From: an uncultured bacterium
Lineage (GTDB): Bacteria > Cyanobacteriota > Vampirovibrionia > Gastranaerophilales > Gastranaerophilaceae
Reading direction: 5' to 3'
Assembly: GCA_900547585.1 (NCBI GenBank)
Contig: URHD01000005.1
Coordinates: forward strand, 1 to 44,628
Length of the DNA: 44,628 nucleotides
Shown here piece by piece: positions 33,232 through 39,194 of this stretch (its first letter is position 1; the number at the start of each line of letters is the position of its first letter). The notes under the pieces are model-generated. The model saw only the letters and a list, made by a program, of their open reading frames with translations. It made no database searches and had not been told where the DNA came from. A program made the position numbers and the translations under genes.

Positions 33232-33804
33232 ATGATTAAAGTTAAACCAAAAGTGTTCAAAACTGTTGCTACTGTCCTCAAAAATGACAAAGTTAACTAT
33301 GCTGTGCTTGAAAACGGCAAGGTGCGTATGTTTGAAGAAATTCCGATGTCAGCCCGGGAGTTTAGAAACAAATTTGGGGAAGCAAGCATAGTAAAATCAG
33401 TTTATAAAGATGCGCTGGACAGCAAATATCTCTATGCCCAGTATGTTGAAACCAAAATTAGAAATCTCAGGCTCGGAGTTTTGATAAATTATCAAAAGAA
33501 ATCCATAACTGCGAGTGCAAAATCAATGGATGGCGAAAAACCTGTCATGAAGCTCACGACACGTTTCAGCATGGATACTCCGCTTTTTCACGAAGTGAAA
33601 AATGACATATTTTCAAAATTTCAGGAAATATTTATGCAGGTGCAGAATTATTATGTAGCAGCTTTTAGGGACAACCAAATCTCAGATGTTTATGTTGTCA
33701 GAAACGCTGATTGCAAAATCCCCCGCCCCAAATCTTTCTATCTTAAAAAAGACGGAGAGGTTACAGAACTGGGAAAAATTTGGCGATATCTACAGCGTCT
33801 TTGA
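33232..33804 (+). CDS. Hypothetical protein
   Basis: 190 residues, basic, no signal peptide or membrane helix. Predicted alternating strands and helices: NYAVLENGKVRMFEEIPMS, YLYAQYVETKIRNLRLGVLI, MKLTTRFSMDTPLFHEV, YYVAAFRDNQISDVYVV. It lacks the N-terminal motif of its neighbours. No Shine-Dalgarno is visible. It ends one base before the convergent gene at 33806, leaving no room for a terminator. Function unknown. Confidence 0.6.
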   Translation: MIKVKPKVFKTVATVLKNDKVNYAVLENGKVRMFEEIPMSAREFRNKFGEASIVKSVYKDALDSKYLYAQYVETKIRNLRLGVLINYQKKSITASAKSMDGEKPVMKLTTRFSMDTPLFHEVKNDIFSKFQEIFMQVQNYYVAAFRDNQISDVYVVRNADCKIPRPKSFYLKKDGEVTELGKIWRYLQRL

Positions 33805-33805
33805 T

Positions 33806-34621
33806 TTAGTCAAGGAAGTAGCTGAAAAATTTATCTATTTTGGAATAGATAATATCATCCAGTTTTTCCATTTCACTTAAAACAGGTATATAACCCTCTT
33901 TGGGTTGTGGGCGTTCTATTCTGGCACAAAGTGAATTGAGTGTAAATAATTCAGGTTTGCCGTACAATGAGGAGTTAATATCCTTTTTCCAGGTATTTTC
34001 TGACCAAATTTTACCCATAGGTTTACATGTGTCAACTTCTTCCCAGTTTCTCATTTTTTTTGCGAGTTTTGTTAATTCTTCTTCATCAGATTGTAGTTTT
34101 TTTACAATATGAGGATATTCATCTATTAGTTGTTCTTTTTTTACGATTTCTAATAAATATCTAAAATAATCCTTGTTTGCCAAATAAGGTGGTGTCATGA
34201 GATGGTCTTTGTCATTGAAATAGGCCTCACGGTAATAATTACTCACGCTCAAGTCCGGTTTTTTGGAGTACAGCACATCGTCTTTGTATTTAGCCATACA
34301 ATATACGTCATATTGTTCTTTGAATGTTGGCGACTTTTTAATATCTATGTCAACTATCATGCCATCCGGTAATTTGTGAGCTTTTTGTGAAAGAGTATCG
34401 TAAATATATTGAGCGGATTTAAACAATTCAATTTTATCTTTATCGTACTTTTTTGAATTTGAGAATTTATTGCATATTCTTTTCCAAAGATTTGGATCTA
34501 TGTTGATTTGAGCTCCTTTAAACGAAACAGAATCGGCTTTGTTTGCCGGAACATTTAATTTTTTATTTTTTGATACTCTTGAATAACCGTTGTATGACGG
34601 TGAAATTGCAGAAACTTTCAC
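33806..34621 (-). CDS. Lineage protein with N-terminal VSFKG motif
   Basis: 271 residues, GTG start at 34621 after AAGGG. MKVSAIS at the start and VSFKGAQ at residues 32-38 give the clearest example of the bipartite motif. The rest is a charged alpha-helical protein (WKRICNKFSNSKKYDKDKIELF; HIVKKLQSDEEELTKLAKKMRNWEEVD) with many Tyr residues and no membrane span. No family recognised. Confidence 0.65.
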   Translation of the reverse strand: MKVSAISPSYNGYSRVSKNKKLNVPANKADSVSFKGAQINIDPNLWKRICNKFSNSKKYDKDKIELFKSAQYIYDTLSQKAHKLPDGMIVDIDIKKSPTFKEQYDVYCMAKYKDDVLYSKKPDLSVSNYYREAYFNDKDHLMTPPYLANKDYFRYLLEIVKKEQLIDEYPHIVKKLQSDEEELTKLAKKMRNWEEVDTCKPMGKIWSENTWKKDINSSLYGKPELFTLNSLCARIERPQPKEGYIPVLSEMEKLDDIIYSKIDKFFSYFLD

Positions 34622-34763
34622 TTCTTAATCCCTTCTTGCTTATTGATTTGTTACTTGAACACAAATTACTACAAACCCCGTATTTTGTATATTACCCATG
34701 TAGCATTTTTTTATTAAAATGTTACAAAAGTATATGTTTTGGTTATCAAAACGGTTAATCGGA

Positions 34764-34775
34764 TATAATTTTTTT
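34764..34775 (+). promoter_or_regulatory. radA -10 element six bases from the ATG
   Basis: TATAAT at 34764-34769 is followed by TTTTTT and then ATG at 34776, with no Shine-Dalgarno, so transcription should begin at or near the start codon. The -35 is weak (TTGGTT, 34739). Confidence 0.55.
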
Positions 34776-36155
34776 ATGGCTAAAGTGAAAACAAAATGGA
34801 TATGCCAGAATTGCGGCTACGAAACGGCAAAATCGCTGGGGAAATGCCCCGAATGTTCAAGCTGGGGCTCGTTTGTGGAAGAAATCGAACAAACTACCGC
34901 CCAAAGAACCTCTTTGCCGCTCGACGACATAAAACCCTGCCTGATTGACGAAATTACAATCGACCACAGCATAAGAGTTTCCACGGGAATTGAAGAATTC
35001 GACAGAGTTTTGGGCGGCGGGCTTGTGCAGGGCTCGCTGGTGCTTCTTGCGGGCGATCCGGGCATTGGAAAATCAACAATTCTTCTCCAAACCGGCAAAT
35101 CTGTCTGCTCTGGCGGTAAAAAAATCCTCTATGTTTCCGCAGAAGAATCCGCCTCCCAGATAAAGCTGCGCGCAGAAAGGCTCGGAGTAAAATCCGACAA
35201 ACTTTATATTTATTCCCAGACAAATTTTGACCTGATTAAGCGCCAAATCGAAGAAATGAAGCCCGATATGCTGGTTATAGACAGTATTCAGGCGGTTTAT
35301 TCCCAAAATATCACGAGTTCACCCGGAAGCGTTTCACAGATTCGCGAATGTACGAATATTTTGATGGATATCGCAAAAAATAAAAATATAACTGTTGTCG
35401 TAATCGGGCATGTCACAAAAGACGGAAATATCGCCGGCCCGAAAGTTCTTGAGCACATGGTCGATACCGTAATCTATTTTGAGGGCGACAGATACAAATC
35501 CTACAGGCTTTTAAGGTGCATGAAAAACCGTTTCGGCACAACAAATGAGGTTGGCGTTTTCAATATGTGCGATGACGGACTGCATGAAATTTCAAACCCG
35601 AGTGAGCTGTTTTTGAACGAAAGGACGAAAAATATCACCCCGGGAAGCGTTGTTATTGCAACGAACGAGGGAACCCGCCCAGTTTTGATAGAAATTCAGG
35701 CGCTTGTCGGCACAACCCCCTATCCCTCGCCCAGACGGGTTTCTAACGGGATTGATTATAACCGGCTTTTGATGATTTTAGCGGTGCTTGAAAAAAGAAT
35801 CGGGCTGAATTTGAGCAAGCAGGATGTTTATGTGAATGTTATCGGTGGATTGGAGATTGATGAACCTGCGGCGGATTTGGGCGTGGCGCTTGCGGTTGCA
35901 ACTTGCGCAAGAGATGTTATTGTGAGCCCTGATTCCGTGATTGTAGGCGAAATCGGGCTTTCCGGCGAAATCCGTTCTGTTAACAACCTCGACAAAAGAA
36001 TAAAAGAAGCCGAAAAACTCGGCTTCAAAAAAATCATTATTCCTAAATCGAACAAGATTAAGAGAGAAGATTTTAAGGATATTGAAATCGTCCCTGTGGA
36101 GCGCCTGATGGACGCAATCACCGCCTGTGTTTATAAAGCTGCAGCACAGGTTTGA
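34776..36155 (+). CDS. radA: DNA repair protein RadA/Sms
   Basis: 459 residues, normal length. Zinc finger WICQNCGYETAKSLGKCPEC (C4), Walker A GDPGIGKST, Walker B MLVIDSIQ, the family-specific KNRFG motif, and a Lon-protease-like C-terminal domain (NVIGGLEIDEPAADLGVALA). RadA is a hexameric ATP-driven branch-migration helicase acting in recombination. I start at MAKVKTKW (34776); a longer frame reaches back to 34719 but the zinc finger position and other RadA proteins favour this start. The last 25 bases overlap the end of the convergent gene at 36131. Confidence 0.95.
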   Translation: MAKVKTKWICQNCGYETAKSLGKCPECSSWGSFVEEIEQTTAQRTSLPLDDIKPCLIDEITIDHSIRVSTGIEEFDRVLGGGLVQGSLVLLAGDPGIGKSTILLQTGKSVCSGGKKILYVSAEESASQIKLRAERLGVKSDKLYIYSQTNFDLIKRQIEEMKPDMLVIDSIQAVYSQNITSSPGSVSQIRECTNILMDIAKNKNITVVVIGHVTKDGNIAGPKVLEHMVDTVIYFEGDRYKSYRLLRCMKNRFGTTNEVGVFNMCDDGLHEISNPSELFLNERTKNITPGSVVIATNEGTRPVLIEIQALVGTTPYPSPRRVSNGIDYNRLLMILAVLEKRIGLNLSKQDVYVNVIGGLEIDEPAADLGVALAVATCARDVIVSPDSVIVGEIGLSGEIRSVNNLDKRIKEAEKLGFKKIIIPKSNKIKREDFKDIEIVPVERLMDAITACVYKAAAQV

Positions 36156-37252
36156 GTTTCGGATGATTTTTCGACTTTTAAGTCAGATGTGAGCTTTAGC
36201 TCATAATAGCTGCCCTGCGCAAGCTCAACTTCTTCGCCTTTTTTCCCGATTGAAGAAAAAGGAGCAGCGGCATAGTGTCCGATGGCGCCGAATGCTCCGC
36301 CAATTACAGGAAATGGTGATATAAGAAATGTTTTTGGGTTTTTGAGGTAAGTTTTTGATTTTGCGAGGGATTTGCGGTAATTTTCTTTGCCTGCTTCGCC
36401 ATATGCGAGAACCTCTTTCCAGTAGGTTCTTTCGCCTTTTATGCGGTTAAATCGCACCTTTTTTTCTTCAACCTGCGTCACAATTCCTTCAATCGAGCGG
36501 ATTTGGTCGTCAAAAAACAGTTTTTCTGCTTTCAAAGAAACTTCTGCGCCTTTTCCGAACTTTTTCGGCTCTTTTATTTCAAGAATTTCTGCGCTGACGA
36601 GGGTTCCGATGGGGATTGTCGAATAAGTCGTGACAACCGGCTCAAGCGTAACAAAATCAACCTTTTTGTAGATTTTATCCTTTGACGCAACTTCATCCAG
36701 CGATTTTACTTTCAGCCTTGCGCCCTTTTTGAAGATTGCTGCGGGAAGTATTGCACCGAGGGGCGCTGCGGCAGTTATATTTTTGGATTTTTCATAATTT
36801 GAAGCCGGTTCTGCGTCAGATAGGCTGCCTGCGCTTTCGGGATCCTGCGGTTTTGTAGAAATTTCAGGATCTGAAGGTGTTATATCCGGCGTATCCGGCT
36901 TTTGTGACGGAGTTTCCGGAAGAATGTTTGCCGGCGGGTTAACCTGCGGCGAAGATGGACTTACCGAGGATTTTTTGTAGTTTGACTGATTAAAGACCGG
37001 CATAATAACTCCCGCTCCGCCGGCTGCTGCGGGCACTGCTTCTCTTTTTCGGTTCACTGTCATCGTATAAACCGGAATGTAGAAAAGAACTTCGTCTGCT
37101 GAGCCGTTTTTCTTGACTTTTGCCGGCGTATAAACCGTTGATTCAATCGGCGCAAAGTTCAATTCTGCGGTATTTTCATTTGAGTAACAAAAAGCGGGGA
37201 TAGCAAGGAGATTTAACATCAACAATGTTAAAGCAGTGGATTTTTTAAACAT
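36131..37252 (-). CDS. Secreted protein with long structured leader
   Basis: 373 residues. Signal peptide MFKKSTALTLLMLNLLAIPAFC, a central Pro/Ser-rich linker (~100-165), then a beta-rich domain (KKGARLKVKSLDEV, TYSTIPIGTLVSAEILEI, AEKLFFDDQIRSIEGIVTQVEEK) that recalls TrbI/VirB10-like or OmpA-adjacent beta domains, a fold impression only. A short hydrophobic patch (FLISPFPVIGGAFGAIG) follows. Shine-Dalgarno AAGGA. It has its own promoter about 290 bases upstream and a leader full of stems. Its 3' end overlaps radA. Function unknown; envelope location likely. Confidence 0.75.
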   Translation of the reverse strand: MFKKSTALTLLMLNLLAIPAFCYSNENTAELNFAPIESTVYTPAKVKKNGSADEVLFYIPVYTMTVNRKREAVPAAAGGAGVIMPVFNQSNYKKSSVSPSSPQVNPPANILPETPSQKPDTPDITPSDPEISTKPQDPESAGSLSDAEPASNYEKSKNITAAAPLGAILPAAIFKKGARLKVKSLDEVASKDKIYKKVDFVTLEPVVTTYSTIPIGTLVSAEILEIKEPKKFGKGAEVSLKAEKLFFDDQIRSIEGIVTQVEEKKVRFNRIKGERTYWKEVLAYGEAGKENYRKSLAKSKTYLKNPKTFLISPFPVIGGAFGAIGHYAAAPFSSIGKKGEEVELAQGSYYELKLTSDLKVEKSSETQTCAAAL

Positions 37253-37274
37253 TATTTTCCTTTTCGTCTGTTAA

Positions 37275-37540
37275 GCGCCGGAAATAGCGGGGTTCCGGCT
37301 AAAAGTAACCTCAAAATTTCTCCGAAAATTCGGACAACAATCCCGCCCGCTTTACTACATTCTTCGTAATAACGGGCTTTATGCTGTTTTAGTGTAAAAT
37401 CAGAGAAAGCTATATGTCTTCAGGATTTTTCTTTTTCCTAAAGACTTCTCTAATCAATAAACACCAACTTTTACGGTGTTTATCCGGCAAAAACCTCTTT
37501 GGGCTTTTCTTCACCCGATGGTTTGCCTTCCGTTTACATT
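37275..37540 (-). ncRNA. Candidate structured 5' leader RNA
   Basis: On the minus strand, from the likely start near 37538, stems follow in order: GGCAAACC/GGTTTTTGCC enclosing GGG/CCC; TAAACACC/GGTGTTTA; AGAGAA-GTCTT/AAGAC-TTCTCT topped by AGGA/TCCT; GCCCGTTATTAC/GTAGTAAAGCGGGC; TCCGAA/TTCGGA; GCCGGAA/TTCCGGC. No reading frame fits. GGCAAACC recalls the c-di-GMP-I core but the rest does not match. It could be a new riboswitch-like leader of the 36131 gene or an independent small RNA. Confidence 0.5.
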
Positions 37541-37544
37541 TCTT

Positions 37545-37572
37545 AATATAGCATATCTGATTTTTTTTGCAA
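37545..37572 (-). promoter_or_regulatory. Promoter for the structured leader
   Basis: Minus-strand TTGCAA (37572-37567), a 16-base spacer and TATATT (37550-37545), placed just past the smpB terminator. Confidence 0.6.
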
Positions 37573-37577
37573 GTACT

Positions 37578-37603
37578 AAAAAAAATATAGCCCGGGTGGC
37601 TAT
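37578..37603 (-). terminator. smpB terminator
   Basis: Minus-strand ATAGCC-ACCCG-GGCTAT followed by ATTTTTTTT; the stem includes the smpB stop codon. Confidence 0.8.
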
Positions 37604-38049
37604 CTCACCTTGAAATTCCTTGCTATATCGCGCTGCATGGATTTTTTTGCGATATCTTCGCGTTTGTCATGGAGTTTTTTACCTTTAGCGAGCCCGATTT
37701 CGACCTTTGCCCAGCCGTTTTCGAGATAAATAGAAAGCGGAATGATAGAATAGCCCTCTTTTTTAATTTTTCCGGACATTTTCAGTATTTCGTTTTTGTT
37801 AAGGAGGAGCTTTCTTTTGCGTTCCGCATCATGGTTGAACCTGTTGCCCTGTTCGTAGGGGCTGATGTGGAGATTGTAGAGCCAGACTTCGCCGTCTTCG
37901 ATTTTTGCAAAGCTGTCTTTCGGGTTTACGGCGTTTTTTCGTATGGATTTTATTTCAGTGCCTGTCAGTACAATGCCGGCATTGTACTTTTCAAAAATTG
38001 TGAAGTCATGAAAGGCTTTTTTGTTATTTACTACAATTTTTCGTCCCAT
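37600..38049 (-). CDS. smpB: tmRNA-binding protein SmpB
   Basis: 149 residues. FEKYNAGIVLTGTEIKSIR, NLHISPYEQGNRFNHDAERKRKLLL and the basic tail KGKKLHDKREDIAKKSMQRDI are diagnostic. SmpB carries tmRNA into stalled ribosomes for trans-translation. An extended -10 (TGATATAAT, 38056-38061) lies six bases before the ATG and there is no Shine-Dalgarno, so the mRNA is probably leaderless. The ssrA gene was looked for next door and not found. Confidence 0.96.
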   Translation of the reverse strand: MGRKIVVNNKKAFHDFTIFEKYNAGIVLTGTEIKSIRKNAVNPKDSFAKIEDGEVWLYNLHISPYEQGNRFNHDAERKRKLLLNKNEILKMSGKIKKEGYSIIPLSIYLENGWAKVEIGLAKGKKLHDKREDIAKKSMQRDIARNFKVR

Positions 38050-38055
38050 AGCCCG

Positions 38056-38061
38056 ATTATA
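38056..38061 (-). promoter_or_regulatory. smpB extended -10 element
   Basis: TGATATAAT on the minus strand, six bases (CGGGCT) ahead of the ATG; same spacing as at arsR and radA. Confidence 0.55.
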
Positions 38062-38156
38062 TCACAAAAATCCGCATTTTGCGGGGAATTTTGTCAGGGA
38101 AAAGTGCAGCTGTGGGCTGTATTTACTAAAAGTGCTAATGATATTATTATAATATT

Positions 38157-38945
38157 ATGACGACCTACTTAAACCAGTGTTTACGTGAAAATAAAATCAT
38201 CAGATGGCCCGAAACATGTTTCCCGCTGACCTTTTACATTGCCCCGTTCCGGTGGTACAAGGCGCAGAACGAGGGGTATAAATATATTGCGCTGGTAAAA
38301 CGGGCGCTGGAAGCATGGGAACGGATTTCCGGAGGGAAAATCAGATTTAAAATCGTCGGAAATCTCAATGATTCGCAGATAAATTTAGACTGGAAAAGAA
38401 TTGACAGAAAGGCTCTCGGGCACTGTTATTTTCATTTTGATGCAATCGGGCGCCTATATTCTGCGGAGGTGCAAATAGGGCTTTCTGACGGCATAATTCA
38501 CGCCCAGTATCAGGATGAAAACGAGGTTTATCACACGATTTTGCATGAAATCGGGCATGCGCTGGGCCTCGGTCACAGTCCGAATCAGCAGGATATTATG
38601 TACACACCGCACAGGTACGGGGTAATAAATCTTTCCGAAAATGATGGCGAAACGCTGCGCTGGCTTTACAAACTGCCTTTAGGCGCGACGGTAAAAGAGA
38701 TTTCTAACAAATTCAATATTCCGTCGGATGATTTGGATTACATAATCTCAAAATACACCGGTTCGAGGGCTCCGTCAGGGTTTGAAGAGGTCAAACGTTC
38801 GATTGTTTTGCCTAAAAAAGACCTTGAAAAAGACCAGCAAACGCTTGCCGAAATAAAAAAATTCAATCTCGGGATTCAGAACATTCGTGTTTCGCCGGAT
38901 TTGCAGGAATATATTAAAAAGACATTGATTGATAAGAATAAATAG
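38157..38945 (+). CDS. Matrixin-like zinc metalloprotease
   Basis: 262 residues. The zinc site HEIGHALGLGH (HExxHxxGxxH, ~136-146) is followed by DIMYTPHRYG, the Met-turn of metzincins. Upstream AWERISGGKIRFKIV and LGHCYFHFDAIGRLYSAEVQI match the peptidase M10 core. There is no signal peptide and no pro-domain, unusual for this class, and an ~80-residue helical tail follows (VKEISNKFNIPSDDLDYIISKYTG). It may act in the cytoplasm or leave by a non-Sec route. Divergent from smpB, 107 bases apart. No Shine-Dalgarno; an AT-rich -10-like stretch abuts the ATG. Confidence 0.85.
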   Translation: MTTYLNQCLRENKIIRWPETCFPLTFYIAPFRWYKAQNEGYKYIALVKRALEAWERISGGKIRFKIVGNLNDSQINLDWKRIDRKALGHCYFHFDAIGRLYSAEVQIGLSDGIIHAQYQDENEVYHTILHEIGHALGLGHSPNQQDIMYTPHRYGVINLSENDGETLRWLYKLPLGATVKEISNKFNIPSDDLDYIISKYTGSRAPSGFEEVKRSIVLPKKDLEKDQQTLAEIKKFNLGIQNIRVSPDLQEYIKKTLIDKNK

Positions 38946-38996
38946 GGAATTCTTCTTTTTACTTTACCTCTGGTAGATTTTATTTAATTTGTGAGC

Positions 38997-39122
38997 GTAA
39001 AACGCAAGGAATTTTTCTTTTCCGTTCCGATTCCTCCGGGCATCCGGCGTTAATTTGCGATATTTCCGGTTTCAAGAGCCCTCCCCCATAGTCACTCCAA
39101 AGAAAAATTCCTTGCGTTTTAC
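38997..39122 (+). repeat. Long hairpin repeat, family 1 copy 2
   Basis: 24-bp perfect arms (38997-39020, starting GTAAAACGCAAGG; 39099-39122). The core has CCGTTCCGATTCCTCCG and CTCCCCCATAGTCACTCC as at 30344, with a longer variable middle (about 39040-39078). Confidence 0.9.
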
Positions 39123-39160
39123 TTGTTTAAATTGATTGGCTTGCAGATTAATAATTAAAC

Positions 39161-39190
39161 AAAAAAGCCCCGAAAAATCGAGGCTTTTTT
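39161..39190 (-). terminator. leuS terminator
   Basis: AAAAAAGCC-TCG/CGG-GGCTTTTTT stem and T-run four bases past the leuS stop. Confidence 0.85.
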
Positions 39191-39194
39191 CAAA

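Noticed and set aside
37495..37540. c-di-GMP-I riboswitch
   Set aside because: GGCAAACC is present but the ACGCAAAGC segment and the second stem-loop receptor are missing.
37275..37560. tmRNA gene next to smpB
   Set aside because: No tRNA-like ends, T-loop or ALAA-type tag could be found on either strand; kept only as a candidate structured leader.
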